From NCBI RefSeq assembly GCF_000758665.1, contig NZ_CP009285.1, positions 4,154,001 to 4,218,000 of the forward strand: DNA of 64,000 bases, given 5' to 3'. This DNA comes from Paenibacillus borealis. GTDB taxonomy: Bacteria > Bacillota > Bacilli > Paenibacillales > Paenibacillaceae. The notes beneath the pieces are model-generated. The model was not told the DNA's origin and did no database searches. It worked only from the letters and a program-made list of their open reading frames with translations. The number at the start of each line of letters is the position of its first letter. Positions within the stretch are counted from its first letter, which is position 1. This document shows, one piece after another, positions 1 through 9,031 of the stretch. Position numbers and translations under genes: made by a program.

Positions 1-1
1 G

Positions 2-886
2 AACCGCGCACTCTCTATCGAAGGTGCCGGACTTCACAATGTCCACACCATCAGAGACATGAACGATGCGGACCGGCTAAAAGACAGCTTGCAGGAGGGC
101 AGCCGTGTAGCCGTAATTGGCGGCGGCGTGCAGGGCATCGAGACGGCTTGGGCCTTGTTCGAAGCAGGTTATGAGGTCACCGTGATCGAAGCAGCCCCAT
201 CCTTGATGGGCAGACAGCTGGACGGGCACTCATCCAGCCTGCTTAAGGAAACTCTGGAGCAATCCGGAGTGAAGGTGATCCTGCAAGCTGGGGTAACCTC
301 TATTGCGGGTACGGATTATGTTACCGGGATTACGCTGGACGATGGTTCTAACTTCCCGTGTGAGCATGTTGTATACTCTATCGGAATTGTCCCGAACACG
401 GCGATTGTAAGCGGATCGGCTATTCAAGTCCGGAACGGCATTATTGTAAACGAACAAATGCAAACCAGTGATCCGAACATCTATGCTGCCGGTGATGTTG
501 CTGAAATTAACGGGCATGTTGAAGGACTATGGGGCGGCGCAATAGAACAGGGCAGGATTGCCGGCAGCAACATGACTGACAGTCTGACCGTTTACCGCAG
601 AGCGGTACCGGTTACTTTGTTTAATGCTTTTGGGATTTCTCTGTTCTCCATTGGCAACACAGATGAACGGCAATGCGATGTGGCGGTAAGCGGAGAAGAG
701 AATGGAGCCTATACGCGAATCTATGTGAAAGATAATACAATCACCGGTGCGATATCCTGGCAGGGAGCTGCTGCCTCCCTGACGTATAAATCGGCTGTAG
801 AGCAGGGAATCAGCCTGACCGGGATTTCTCTTGCCCGCAATAACATCGATGCCATTATGACTGAAGTACAATTCCGATTGAACTAG
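2..886 (+). CDS. NAD(P)H-dependent FAD oxidoreductase, C-terminal part (5'-truncated by window edge)
   Basis: The frame is open from base 2, so the true start lies outside the window; the ATG at 59 falls inside the domain. The visible part carries the NADH-binding Rossmann motif GGGVQGIE near the start, then the FAD-binding segment IYAAGDVAE about two thirds along, and a C-terminal reductase-type domain. This layout is that of class I pyridine nucleotide-disulfide oxidoreductases of the rubredoxin/nitrite reductase flavoprotein type. A rubredoxin gene follows after 27 bp, so transfer of electrons from NAD(P)H to that rubredoxin is a reasonable inference. The reductase assignment is firm; the exact partner is inferred. 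Confidence 0.85.
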   Translation, partial: NRALSIEGAGLHNVHTIRDMNDADRLKDSLQEGSRVAVIGGGVQGIETAWALFEAGYEVTVIEAAPSLMGRQLDGHSSSLLKETLEQSGVKVILQAGVTSIAGTDYVTGITLDDGSNFPCEHVVYSIGIVPNTAIVSGSAIQVRNGIIVNEQMQTSDPNIYAAGDVAEINGHVEGLWGGAIEQGRIAGSNMTDSLTVYRRAVPVTLFNAFGISLFSIGNTDERQCDVAVSGEENGAYTRIYVKDNTITGAISWQGAAASLTYKSAVEQGISLTGISLARNNIDAIMTEVQFRLN

Positions 887-913
887 ACCACAACCTATTA
901 GGAGCTGATAAGA

Positions 914-1096
914 ATGAAGAAATACATCTGTACACCTTGCGGTTATATCTATGACCCGGCAATAGGCGACCCTGATGAGGACGTAGAAGCAGGCACCGCA
1001 TTTGAAGATTTGCCTGAGGACTGGGTATGTCCGGTCTGCGGGGAGGACACAAGTCATTTCGTAGCGGTTGAGGACAAAAAATCCATCACACATTAA
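914..1096 (+). CDS. rubredoxin
   Basis: A 60-residue protein with the two iron-binding knuckles of rubredoxin, [10 protein letters not shown] near the N-terminus and CPVCGED near the C-terminus, which hold one Fe with four cysteines. Size and spacing fit a single-domain cytoplasmic rubredoxin with a slightly long tail. The ribosome-binding site TAGGAG lies 9 nt before the ATG. It follows the flavoprotein by 27 bp and precedes a Crp/Fnr regulator, so the three probably form one redox unit. Rubredoxins pass single electrons to oxygen- or peroxide-scavenging enzymes or to desaturases; no such acceptor is in view. Confidence 0.95.
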   Translation: MKKYICTPCGYIYDPAIGDPDEDVEAGTAFEDLPEDWVCPVCGEDTSHFVAVEDKKSITH

Positions 1097-1136
1097 ACCA
1101 TAAAGGGCTTCTACATTACATTTCAGGGGGAACGGT

Positions 1137-1847
1137 ATGAAAGAGCACTCCTGCCAGCACGCCGCAGAACCTTGTACACGCAAGGTACCGATTTTTGCTG
1201 CATTGACGGACGATGATCTCACCAGAATTAGTGCTATGATAAAGCACCGCAAGTATACCAAAGGTCAGCCGTTAATTCTCGAGGGGGCGCCTTCAGATAC
1301 GCTGCACATTATTCAACAGGGGCATGTGAAGCTATCCAAAATGACTCCTGAAGGCAAGGAACAAATCTTGCACATCCTGACGAATGGGGATTTCTTCGGG
1401 GAGCTTAGTATTTTTAACAGTGATGAGCGAAGTAACTTTAACGCATATGCACTGAAAGACACTAATATTTGTATGCTGACCCGGAAGGATATGGAGCAGT
1501 TAATGACTGATAATCCGGATATCTCTCTCCGGCTGCTGAAAAGTCTAACCAAAAGACTCGCCCACACGGAGAATCTGGCGCAGAGCCTGGCAACCAAAGA
1601 CCCGGAGATCCGGATTGCCTGCATGATCATGGAACTCAGTGACAAATACGGTAAAAGGCATGGCAGCCGTATTCATATCGACCTTCCGCTATCCCGTGAG
1701 GAACTCGCTAGTTATGTCGGAGTAACACGAGAGACCATCAGCAGGAAGTTCTCCAGGTTTGAAGATTCAGGTCTTATCAAGCTGATTGGAAACAAGCAGA
1801 TGGTGCTCATGGATCCGGCCGGTGTGGAGAGATATATGGGAAGTTGA
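1137..1847 (+). CDS. Crp/Fnr family transcriptional regulator
   Basis: A 236-residue regulator. Residues about 20-130 form a cyclic-nucleotide-binding-type beta barrel (LEGAPSD, FFGELSIF), followed by a long dimerisation helix and a Crp-type winged helix with the recognition segment REELASYVGVTRETISRKF. The first 13 residues hold two cysteines (C6 and C13). In some Firmicutes FNR-like proteins N-terminal cysteines sense redox state; whether these do is inference. It sits 40 bp after rubredoxin and is followed by a hairpin terminator, so it may control its own redox operon. The ATG is preceded by AGGGGG at good spacing. Confidence 0.9.
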   Translation: MKEHSCQHAAEPCTRKVPIFAALTDDDLTRISAMIKHRKYTKGQPLILEGAPSDTLHIIQQGHVKLSKMTPEGKEQILHILTNGDFFGELSIFNSDERSNFNAYALKDTNICMLTRKDMEQLMTDNPDISLRLLKSLTKRLAHTENLAQSLATKDPEIRIACMIMELSDKYGKRHGSRIHIDLPLSREELASYVGVTRETISRKFSRFEDSGLIKLIGNKQMVLMDPAGVERYMGS

Positions 1848-1856
1848 ATCACAAAT

Positions 1857-1900
1857 AAAGCGGCATTCCACCATTTGATACTGGGGAAATGCCGCTTTTT
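1857..1900. terminator. bidirectional terminator between fnr-like gene and reductase
   Basis: An 11-bp inverted repeat, AAAGCGGCATT pairing with AATGCCGCTTT, encloses a 20-nt loop and ends in a T run. It lies between two convergent genes and the A-rich left side makes it usable from both strands. Confidence 0.85.
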
Positions 1901-1913
1901 AAGCATGAAATAG

Positions 1914-2828
1914 TTAGGATGTAGTTTGCTGCAACAATTGTCCATCCCCAAACGCTTTGTCCAGTAACATGATCTCCGCTCTTCTGCTGACAGCCTGATT
2001 TCCAAGCTTAACATCAATGATGAAGTCGTTGCTCAGCATCTGCCGGTACCGGGCGATAATCTCCTCTTCCGGCAATTCAGCCATCTGCTTCGTTTCCGGC
2101 GGGATGACTCTAATTCCAGACTGCTCAACCAGTTGGATATTGCGTTTAATATCAGCAGCAAGCTTGCTTAGCGTACTGTCACTTCTGGCCGTCTCCAGAT
2201 CCACCATACCCATACCGTCATCTGTATAGAAGTGCTTATTGACTGCTGCCAAGGCTGCATGGGAGATATGAAAGGCCTTAATATCCGGTTCGATTATATG
2301 ATTTAGACCTGCTTGCTCAAGTAGTCCGGCAAGACGATGTACTCTTTCGGTCGTCTGCCCGCTGATTTCACCAAATATAGTCCCTTGCGCTGGCTCCGTT
2401 CCAAACCGGGCGTAGAGCACTCCCTCTCTGAGGTCTCCGCCTGCACCCGGGAAGCCTGGAAGCAGCCGCGTACCTGCGATATCAAGCCAGGAGTCATAAC
2501 CAATCGTGTTAGTCAACGTAATCATGGTTTCGCTTCCGTTATCCTTAATCGCCTTAAGGGCAGACTCCGCCTGATCATAACGTACCGCAACGAAGATGAA
2601 ATCATAGATGTCATCGTCAGCCAGCTCCGCAATCGTCTTCACCGGGATCTGCTGTGTTGCGCCATTCTCATGATATCGCAGACCCTCCTTCTGAAGAGTC
2701 TCCAGCCGCTTGCCCCGGGCCAGCAATGTAACGTCCAGGCCTGACCGGGCAAATTGGAGTGCGTACACACTGCCAATCACTCCGGCGCCAACTATCAGTA
2801 TTCTGTCTGGTTGTGTATTCAAGTTCAT
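1914..2828 (-). CDS. ketopantoate reductase family oxidoreductase (ApbA/PanE-like)
   Basis: A 304-residue protein beginning with the NADP-binding motif ILIVGAGVIGSVYA, a Rossmann domain to about residue 170, and an all-helical C-terminal domain, as in 2-dehydropantoate 2-reductases. True PanE makes pantoate for coenzyme A, but many paralogues act on other 2-oxo acids, and the setting next to a TetR gene rather than pan genes argues for a paralogue. It is transcribed divergently from the TetR gene at 2986, and a perfect palindrome lies between them. The ATG has AGAGGA upstream. Confidence 0.85.
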   Translation of the reverse strand: MNLNTQPDRILIVGAGVIGSVYALQFARSGLDVTLLARGKRLETLQKEGLRYHENGATQQIPVKTIAELADDDIYDFIFVAVRYDQAESALKAIKDNGSETMITLTNTIGYDSWLDIAGTRLLPGFPGAGGDLREGVLYARFGTEPAQGTIFGEISGQTTERVHRLAGLLEQAGLNHIIEPDIKAFHISHAALAAVNKHFYTDDGMGMVDLETARSDSTLSKLAADIKRNIQLVEQSGIRVIPPETKQMAELPEEEIIARYRQMLSNDFIIDVKLGNQAVSRRAEIMLLDKAFGDGQLLQQTTS

Positions 2829-2853
2829 CTGTCCTCTCAGTTAGGTGACACAC

Positions 2854-2867
2854 ATTGTTTAAACAAT
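2854..2867. promoter_or_regulatory. palindromic operator candidate for TetR regulator
   Basis: The perfect 14-bp palindrome ATTGTTTAAACAAT lies 26 bp before the reductase start and 119 bp before the divergent TetR start. TetR proteins commonly bind such dyads in a shared intergenic region. The site is visible; its use is inferred. Confidence 0.45.
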
Positions 2868-2985
2868 ACATGTCTGATACGATAGATCATAGTACGGTTT
2901 ATATAGGAGTTCAATCGGCAGACTCAGCGATAAGTCGGATAAACAACATAAGCTGAGATGTGATGTCTAAGCAGAGGAGTTAGCT

Positions 2986-3558
2986 ATGGTAAACCAGATA
3001 GATCCAAGGGTTGTGCGCACAGGGCAGCTGATCAGGGAGGCCTTCCGGGAATTGCTGAGGCAAAAGGGCTTCGATGACATTACTATTAAAGATATCGCAG
3101 AGAGAGCTACCATTAACCGCGCAACATTTTATACCCATTACGAAGATAAATATGCGTTGCTGGATGAAATCATCGAACAGGCTTTCCGCAAGATGATTCC
3201 CGGACCCGTGGAGCATGCGCTGAAGTTCACGGATGAAATATGTAACGAGCTGATCCTGATGACTTACCGGTACATCTTAGATTTTTATGAAATATGCCGG
3301 ATGGATTCCAAATCGATTGCTACGCTGGTGGATGAGAAGATCAAACGGCTGCTGCAGCAAATCATTGAGCGCATTTTTGTAAAAGGTGATTATCCTCATT
3401 CCGCAGACCCCAATCAGACAACAATCCTTGCGGCCATGACCGGTTCAGCGATCTATAGCGCAGCGTATCAATGGTTTAAAGCCGGGGAGAGGGAACGTAA
3501 GGATTTGCTTGTAGACATGGTACGTCCTTATGTGATGAACGGTTTGGGATTATCATAA
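2986..3558 (+). CDS. TetR/AcrR family transcriptional regulator
   Basis: A 190-residue protein with a TetR N-terminal helix-turn-helix (residues about 10-60; TIKDIAERATINRATFYTHYEDKYAL). The C-terminal half is a helical ligand/dimer domain of the YbiH/TetR_C type with no obvious ligand signature. It heads a probable operon with an alpha/beta hydrolase and a Nudix hydrolase (18-bp gap, then a 1-nt overlap) and is divergent from a ketopantoate-reductase-like gene. Ribosome-binding site AGAGGAG is 7 nt before the ATG. It probably represses itself and its neighbours. Confidence 0.9.
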   Translation: MVNQIDPRVVRTGQLIREAFRELLRQKGFDDITIKDIAERATINRATFYTHYEDKYALLDEIIEQAFRKMIPGPVEHALKFTDEICNELILMTYRYILDFYEICRMDSKSIATLVDEKIKRLLQQIIERIFVKGDYPHSADPNQTTILAAMTGSAIYSAAYQWFKAGERERKDLLVDMVRPYVMNGLGLS

Positions 3559-3575
3559 TTAGGAGGAATAGTGTA

Positions 3576-4589
3576 ATGCATATTTTCCGGGAAGTAAGGG
3601 TATTGAAAGACGAGGACAGGCCAGTTACATTTCAGGAAGAAGGCTCAACAAGAACATTGGTAATAAGCATATATTATCGTGCATTTCCTGATCAGTCCGA
3701 TATGAACGATCTCGGGATGAAATACAGCGAATTGTTTCAGCCTTGCGAACAGAGGGCTATGGGGATTCTTAAGGATATAGGAATGAATATGGAGCTGCTT
3801 GATTCCTGTATAACCCATGTGCGGCCATCCAAATTCCCGCAGAAATTGAGCGGGACCTGTCCGGTCATCATCTATTCTCCCGCTCTGGGATTAGACAGGG
3901 ATATGTATATGTACAATATAGAAGAATTGGTCAAGCAAGGTTCGGTTGTCATTACAATTAGTGCGTCCCATGAAGCAATGTTCACTATTCTCCCGACAGG
4001 AGAATTTGTGGAGCAATCCGAAGCAATGAGACTAATAGGTTCAACTAATTACCCGGCCTTACATCATTTGGTTTCGATAAGAAAAAAGGACATTCAATTT
4101 CTGCTGGACTATCTCCCGGCTCTGAATGCAACAGATGATACGTTTATAGGATGCCTTGAACTTGATAAAATCATAGTTGCCGGCCATTCATTAGGCGGTA
4201 TTGCTTCATTAGAAATAGCACTGCAGGATGACCGGATACAAGCATGTATTCTATTAGATCCCAGCATGCATTTATTCAGAGAAGAAAATATGAAGGGTGG
4301 AAATAGACCTCTAACGCTCTTGTTACAACAAGAAGCATCGAATCTTGAACAACTCATCCCTAAATTGGGAGAAGAGCTTACAGACAAATTTATTGAAGGC
4401 CAAGAACGCGTATCCCGAACATTAGCTGGAATTGGCGAGTTCATCAAAGTACATAATGCTTCACATATGACTTTTAGTGATTTACCTCTGTTCGAAGAAG
4501 ATTTAGTGCTGGCAAATACAACCCGTAAGACACACAATATCATAAACAATGCCATAATCCGTTTCCTGGAATATGGAGGAATGGCCTAA
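3576..4589 (+). CDS. alpha/beta hydrolase (PAF-acetylhydrolase/dienelactone-hydrolase-like)
   Basis: A 337-residue protein with the nucleophile elbow AGHSLGGIAS (serine of GHSLG) at about residue 208, an oxyanion-loop-like segment CPVIIYSPALG at about residue 93, and a C-terminal histidine region HNASHMTFSD. This order matches platelet-activating-factor acetylhydrolase-like alpha/beta hydrolases, which cleave short esters. No signal peptide is seen, so it is probably cytoplasmic. It lies between a TetR gene and a Nudix gene whose start overlaps its stop (TAATG), which implies translational coupling. Substrate unknown. Confidence 0.8.
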   Translation: MHIFREVRVLKDEDRPVTFQEEGSTRTLVISIYYRAFPDQSDMNDLGMKYSELFQPCEQRAMGILKDIGMNMELLDSCITHVRPSKFPQKLSGTCPVIIYSPALGLDRDMYMYNIEELVKQGSVVITISASHEAMFTILPTGEFVEQSEAMRLIGSTNYPALHHLVSIRKKDIQFLLDYLPALNATDDTFIGCLELDKIIVAGHSLGGIASLEIALQDDRIQACILLDPSMHLFREENMKGGNRPLTLLLQQEASNLEQLIPKLGEELTDKFIEGQERVSRTLAGIGEFIKVHNASHMTFSDLPLFEEDLVLANTTRKTHNIINNAIIRFLEYGGMA

Positions 4590-5005
4590 TGCAGTATCAC
4601 ACCAAAGTACTGGCCTACATTATATATAACGATAAGCTGCTCGTGTTCAGGCACAGGGATTACTCCGAAGCTGGTGTTCAAGTTCCTGCCGGAACTGTAG
4701 AATCGGGCGAGAGTATAGAATCGGCATTATTCCGGGAAATACTGGAGGAATCAGGAATTACGAAGGATGAGCTGCGGTTAGTCAAGCATTTGAAGACTTA
4801 TCTGTACTACGCGGAGTATAAACAACAATATCATGAAAGACATGTATATCAGTTAGAGTTAATCCAAGAGCGTCCGGCTCACTGGGTACATACTATAGAA
4901 GCATCCGGAGAAGACTCGGGTCTGACCTTTGACTATTTCTGGATCCCGGTACGTGAAGCTGAACTTGCTGGCGGGCAAGGAGATTGTTTAGAATTATGCT
5001 GTTAG
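4589..5005 (+). CDS. Nudix hydrolase
   Basis: A 138-residue protein with a complete Nudix box at about residues 38-60: G-x5-E-x7-REILEESGI, the Mg-binding loop-helix-loop that hydrolyses nucleoside diphosphates linked to another group. The start codon overlaps the stop of the preceding hydrolase by one base, so both are probably made from one mRNA under the TetR regulator at 2986. Nudix specificity cannot be read from the box alone. No terminator is obvious directly after it. Confidence 0.9.
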   Translation: MQYHTKVLAYIIYNDKLLVFRHRDYSEAGVQVPAGTVESGESIESALFREILEESGITKDELRLVKHLKTYLYYAEYKQQYHERHVYQLELIQERPAHWVHTIEASGEDSGLTFDYFWIPVREAELAGGQGDCLELCC

Positions 5006-5103
5006 ATTTGTGCTGTAATTAAAAATGTGGATTTCAATGACCCTAACTGTTAATATAATAATATTTGCAAAAGTAAAGGTTACGGGAAAATGAGGACGAC
5101 GGA

Positions 5104-6015
5104 ATGAAGAAGATTGTCAGCCATAAAGCTTATTTTATCGCAATGCATGTGCTTATATTTATTCTCTTGCTTATAACACTGTACACTTCTTTCCCCTCCG
5201 TCCAGGTTATAGTGAAAGAAATTATCGATCCTGCGCAAAAAGTATATACGATTGCCCACCGTGGTGCGTCCGGATATGCTCCTGAGAACACAATGCCGGC
5301 CTTCGAGCTGGCACGTGAAATGGATTCCGACTCGATTGAGCTCGATATCCACCTCACCAAGGATCAGATTCCTGTCGTCATCCATGATGATACGGTCAAC
5401 CGCACGACCAATAGCAAAGGGTATGTAAAGAACATGACTCTGGAGCAGATCAAACAGCTGGATGCCGGGTCGTGGTTCAATAAGGCGTATCCGATGTTTG
5501 CCAGAGAAATATATGCAGGGACCACCATTCCTACCCTCGATGAGGTATTCGAAACCTTCGGCAAGGATATCAACTATGTCCTTGAAATCAAGGAGTCTAC
5601 ACCCAAGATTAATATTGAAGTCTTATTGAACGAATACATTAAGAAATATAATCTGGAAAAAGTGGTGGCTATCCATTCATTCAGCGCTGCCAGTCTGCGG
5701 AAGTTCCATTCCATCAACCCGGATATTCCGTTGTACCAGCTTGTATGGAATGATTATACCGCGGTGAGAGTTACCGAAGCTTATCTGGCGGACGTCAAGT
5801 CCTATGCGGTCGGCATCAGCCCGAATTTCCAGGGAATCAGCGCATCTTATGTGGCACAGATAAAGCGGGCGGGACTTAAGGTCATGCCCTATACCATTAA
5901 TTATCAGCTCAATATGGATAAAGCCTATTCTTGGGGTGTGGATGGAGTGTATACCAATTTCCCAGACCGTTTCCATGAAGTCATTGAGACGAACAGGAAA
6001 AACGCCAATTGGTAA
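5104..6015 (+). CDS. membrane-anchored glycerophosphodiester phosphodiesterase (GDPD family)
   Basis: A 303-residue protein. Residues about 10-32 are a single hydrophobic helix (signal anchor), so the enzyme domain faces outside. The GDPD core starts at about residue 50 with HRGASGYAPENT, followed by ELDIHLTKDQIPVVIHDDT, giving the catalytic histidines and metal-binding Glu/Asp of the family, and ends with DGVYTNFPDR. GDPDs split glycerophosphodiesters, or teichoic acid glycerol phosphate, into sn-glycerol 3-phosphate and an alcohol. It stands alone and ends at a very strong terminator. Confidence 0.92.
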   Translation: MKKIVSHKAYFIAMHVLIFILLLITLYTSFPSVQVIVKEIIDPAQKVYTIAHRGASGYAPENTMPAFELAREMDSDSIELDIHLTKDQIPVVIHDDTVNRTTNSKGYVKNMTLEQIKQLDAGSWFNKAYPMFAREIYAGTTIPTLDEVFETFGKDINYVLEIKESTPKINIEVLLNEYIKKYNLEKVVAIHSFSAASLRKFHSINPDIPLYQLVWNDYTAVRVTEAYLADVKSYAVGISPNFQGISASYVAQIKRAGLKVMPYTINYQLNMDKAYSWGVDGVYTNFPDRFHEVIETNRKNANW

Positions 6016-6054
6016 TGCAGCAGAGAGCGTGGAGAAGACGCAGGTTTATTTCAT

Positions 6055-6108
6055 AATAAAGGGTCCAGCTCTTGTTCTGTATTCAGGACAAGAGCTGGAC
6101 CCTTTATT
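6055..6108. terminator. strong bidirectional terminator
   Basis: A perfect 21-bp stem (AATAAAGGGTCCAGCTCTTG plus one base, and its complement) with a 12-nt loop whose CTG/CAG ends can extend pairing. The symmetric A- and T-rich ends let it stop both the phosphodiesterase gene and the convergent serine hydrolase gene. Confidence 0.9.
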
Positions 6109-6136
6109 GTTATAGTGCCGAAGAATATATGATTCC

Positions 6137-7315
6137 TTACAAGGAACTGAACACAATATTACGCAGCTTGCGTGTAACAGGCAGAGTGCCGGCATCTCTT
6201 TTCTGGATCATGAACAGGAAGGTTAGGCCGTCTTGCGGACTATTGGTGAAGTAAGCCCCAAGCCATCCGTCCCAGCCGTATTCACCCTGGCCGCCGATCA
6301 CTCCGGCTTTTCCGGTGTCTTTCAGGATGCGCATCTGGTTGCCATAGCTATATCCCTGCAGGGAATGCCAGGTGTCGAAGCCTTTTTGCTGACAATCGCT
6401 TAGAACAGCTGTGGTCATATACTGAACCGTTCTTGGCTTGAGCAGCTGAACGCCGTTCAAGCTGCCCTGGTTCATCAGCATGGTGGTGAATTTGGCAGCA
6501 TCGTCAATCGTGGAGACAAGTCCCGCTCCGCCGGACTCGTATGCCGGTTCCCGGTCCATATGGTGGTAGATGCCCAGATGGCTCTCCGCATACAGCTTCA
6601 GTCCGCCTTCGCCGTCATCCTGGTATACTTTCGCCAGGCGGTTTCTTTTGTCTTCAGGCAGCCAGAAGCCGGTATCCTGCATTTGCAGCGGGCTGAATAT
6701 TTCCTTCTCCAAAAACTCCCCGTACCGCATCCCGCTAACCGCTTCCACAACGGCTCCCAGTACATCCGCTGATGTCCCGTACTGCCAGAACGATCCCGGC
6801 TCGAACGAAAGCGGGCCTTCACCCAGACGGGTGGCGAATTCCATGGTGCTCATCCGGTTATCGCCGTGCAAGCGGCTGTCCAGCTCCTGGAACAAAGCCT
6901 CCGTATGCAGAGCGGCCTTGTCAGTTCCTCCTCCATATACCAGTCCCGAGGTCATATTCAGCAGATCATGAATGACAACCTCCCGGCTGACAGGTACCAG
7001 TTCACCGTTCTTTTCGACCAGCTGGTTCTTGAACCCTGGAATATAGCGGCTTACCGGATCGAACAAATCGATCTCTCCGCGCTCAAGCAGCAGCATGACT
7101 GAGGCCGATGTAACCGGTTTCGTCATGGAGTATAAACGGAAGATCGAATCCCGGGCGATAGGCCGTCCCGCTTCGACATCGGCTAAGCCGTCTTCGTGAT
7201 AGAACAGCTCGCGGCCATCCTTAATGACCATCAGGTTCGCACCGGCGATTTCCTGGTTACCGATACTTGCTCTTAATGTTTTTTTCAATAGGTTGGTTGT
7301 GTTTGAATCCAGCAT
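6137..7315 (-). CDS. serine hydrolase, beta-lactamase class C/esterase family
   Basis: A 392-residue protein from the ATG at 7315, preceded by AAAAGGAG with 11-nt spacing; an upstream in-frame ATG at 7372 has no good ribosome-binding site. It carries the class C beta-lactamase/DD-peptidase fold motifs: SMTK (SxxK nucleophile and base), a tyrosine motif around QYGTSADV, and a GGQGEYGWDGW segment near the C-terminus. No signal peptide is visible, so a cytoplasmic esterase (EstB-like) role is more likely than drug resistance. Convergent with the phosphodiesterase gene. Confidence 0.85.
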   Translation of the reverse strand: MLDSNTTNLLKKTLRASIGNQEIAGANLMVIKDGRELFYHEDGLADVEAGRPIARDSIFRLYSMTKPVTSASVMLLLERGEIDLFDPVSRYIPGFKNQLVEKNGELVPVSREVVIHDLLNMTSGLVYGGGTDKAALHTEALFQELDSRLHGDNRMSTMEFATRLGEGPLSFEPGSFWQYGTSADVLGAVVEAVSGMRYGEFLEKEIFSPLQMQDTGFWLPEDKRNRLAKVYQDDGEGGLKLYAESHLGIYHHMDREPAYESGGAGLVSTIDDAAKFTTMLMNQGSLNGVQLLKPRTVQYMTTAVLSDCQQKGFDTWHSLQGYSYGNQMRILKDTGKAGVIGGQGEYGWDGWLGAYFTNSPQDGLTFLFMIQKRDAGTLPVTRKLRNIVFSSL

Positions 7316-7464
7316 GTTTCTTAAGTCTCCTTTTCCGGATAAGTTCCCTGAAGCTAAATCAGATATTGTCATTTCACTACTTCAAAATATTAAACTCTTT
7401 TGGACAGGTTGTATAGAGGCCAGAAGTGTGGTCTGAATATCCGGTGAACTTGGTGGCAAACTGA

Positions 7465-8427
7465 TTATAGGCATAACATACGCAGTCTCTCTTTTAACCC
7501 TTTCCAAATTTCTTCCGGCGCCTTCTTAACTCTGATATCCCCGCCGAGAAAAAGCAGCCAATTGATCATTTCCGTCAGTTCTTCGGGCATATTCACATGG
7601 ATATACGTCCGTAGAATAGCTGTAGTCTGGTAAGGATTCGTATAAGATAGGGATACCTTCAACGGATGATATTTCTTGAATTGGGCAATCGCCTTAGGGC
7701 CGAGCTCAAGGACGAGGTTGCTTTCTTCTTCCTGTTTGCTTAGTATTTCCATTATCTTCTTCTGGCTAATTCGCTTTTTGTCCGGGTAGGGGGTAACACT
7801 CGTGAGCTGGTCCACAGGAATTATCCGCTTCCTTTCTTCATTTAAGTCAAAGCCCTCGATCAGCCACAGGCTTTTCTCCCGATAGAGGCGTAAGAGATAA
7901 ACGGGATAAGCTTGGATGTTCTTCGCTTCTTCACTGGTGATCAGCAAATAGCGGTCCACCAGCAGGGTCTGGATCAGTTTTTCAAGCATGGGGTGGGGGA
8001 GGTCAGACAAATCAAGCAAGTCAGGATTGCTGGGGTTAGTCCCTTCAAACAGCAGGATTTGATTCAGAAGGACCAGGTCCTCCTGCTGGTTCTCCGAGAT
8101 GAGGCCCAGTAATTTCTCTGTCAGAGACTGACGGCTCTTGAGATAAGGGAGCTGCCCGTTTCTTGTGGCCATGAAGGCAATGAACAGAGCTTTGACCTCA
8201 TTATCTGTAAAGCGGACCACTGGAAGGACAGAATTATGCATGACCGAATACCCGCCATCCCGTCCAACTTCAGCGACAAGCGGCATTCCCAAGGCCTCGA
8301 TTTCCCGGATATCCCGGATCGCAGTCGAGCGGGAGATGTTAAATTCCTGCATGATTTCCGTAATGGTAAAGCGGGCCCGGTTGTTGATATACCGCATGAT
8401 GACATTAACCCGTTCAACTTTTTTCAT
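7465..8427 (-). CDS. WYL-domain transcriptional regulator (YafY-type)
   Basis: A 320-residue protein. The N-terminal 60 residues form a DeoR/HTH_11-type winged helix (FTITEIMQEFNISRSTAIRD), then a glycine-rich wing (VGRDGGYSV), followed by a WYL domain around residues 145-220 and a C-terminal WCX-like extension (YIHVNMPEEL). Such proteins regulate adjacent genes in response to a small ligand. It is divergent from the GyrI-like gene at 8528, with a 100-bp shared intergenic region, so that gene is its likely target. GGAG lies 5 nt before the start codon. Confidence 0.88.
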   Translation of the reverse strand: MKKVERVNVIMRYINNRARFTITEIMQEFNISRSTAIRDIREIEALGMPLVAEVGRDGGYSVMHNSVLPVVRFTDNEVKALFIAFMATRNGQLPYLKSRQSLTEKLLGLISENQQEDLVLLNQILLFEGTNPSNPDLLDLSDLPHPMLEKLIQTLLVDRYLLITSEEAKNIQAYPVYLLRLYREKSLWLIEGFDLNEERKRIIPVDQLTSVTPYPDKKRISQKKIMEILSKQEEESNLVLELGPKAIAQFKKYHPLKVSLSYTNPYQTTAILRTYIHVNMPEELTEMINWLLFLGGDIRVKKAPEEIWKGLKERLRMLCL

Positions 8428-8527
8428 CGCGTCTCCTAAACAGTTTCATTTTATGACATGATTTAAGGCTATCATATACATATCAAGACAAGAAGACAAA
8501 TTTCAAATACAAAGGATGGTTGCAGAC

Positions 8528-9007
8528 ATGGCAAATTACACATTAGAGGAAAAAGACAGCTTCATCGTTATCGGTTTGGGCACAGAGCTTAAGAGCGATT
8601 ACACGGATTATGCCGGTATTAACAAAGAAAAGTCAGACTTCTGGCAAGCTGTCAGCGAAGATGGTAGGCTCGACAGGTTGAAGGCGATGGCTGCCAACGA
8701 CTATATCTTTGCCGTGAGTGAAGCGGTAAACAGCAAAATGATGTATTATGCGGGTGTCATGACCGAAGCAGCTGCGCCGGAAGAGGCTAGAGTCATCCAG
8801 TTTCCTAAGGGGAAATACCTGGTGGTTAGAGGGGAAGCGGCAACGGCTGATGAACTGAATAATAAGCTTGCCGGAGTTGCTTTTGGTCAAGCCCTGCCGG
8901 AAGCGAAGGATTTCGCCTATGTGGGCGGACCCAATACATCGGTTGAGATGGGGCAGCAGGACGGACAGGTCGTAGGTGAAATGTGGATTCCTGTTGTAAG
9001 TAAATAA
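8528..9007 (+). CDS. GyrI-like/effector-binding domain protein
   Basis: About 159 residues from the ATG at 8528, which has AAAGGA 11 nt upstream; an in-frame ATG at 8516 lies within that site and is less likely. The whole length matches a stand-alone AraC effector-binding (GyrI-like) fold: SFIVIGLGTEL at the start, FPKGKYLVVRGEA in the middle and GEMWIPVV at the end. These domains bind small hydrophobic or cationic ligands. It is divergent from a WYL regulator and precedes a protein of unknown function by 24 bp, suggesting a small ligand-response operon. Confidence 0.8.
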   Translation: MANYTLEEKDSFIVIGLGTELKSDYTDYAGINKEKSDFWQAVSEDGRLDRLKAMAANDYIFAVSEAVNSKMMYYAGVMTEAAAPEEARVIQFPKGKYLVVRGEAATADELNNKLAGVAFGQALPEAKDFAYVGGPNTSVEMGQQDGQVVGEMWIPVVSK

Positions 9008-9031
9008 CGGGACATAAGAGGAGCGATGAAA

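Noticed and set aside
527..1261. 244-residue open frame on the minus strand
   Set aside because: It lies opposite the flavoprotein, rubredoxin and regulator genes, all of which have clear domains; no family pattern is seen in it.
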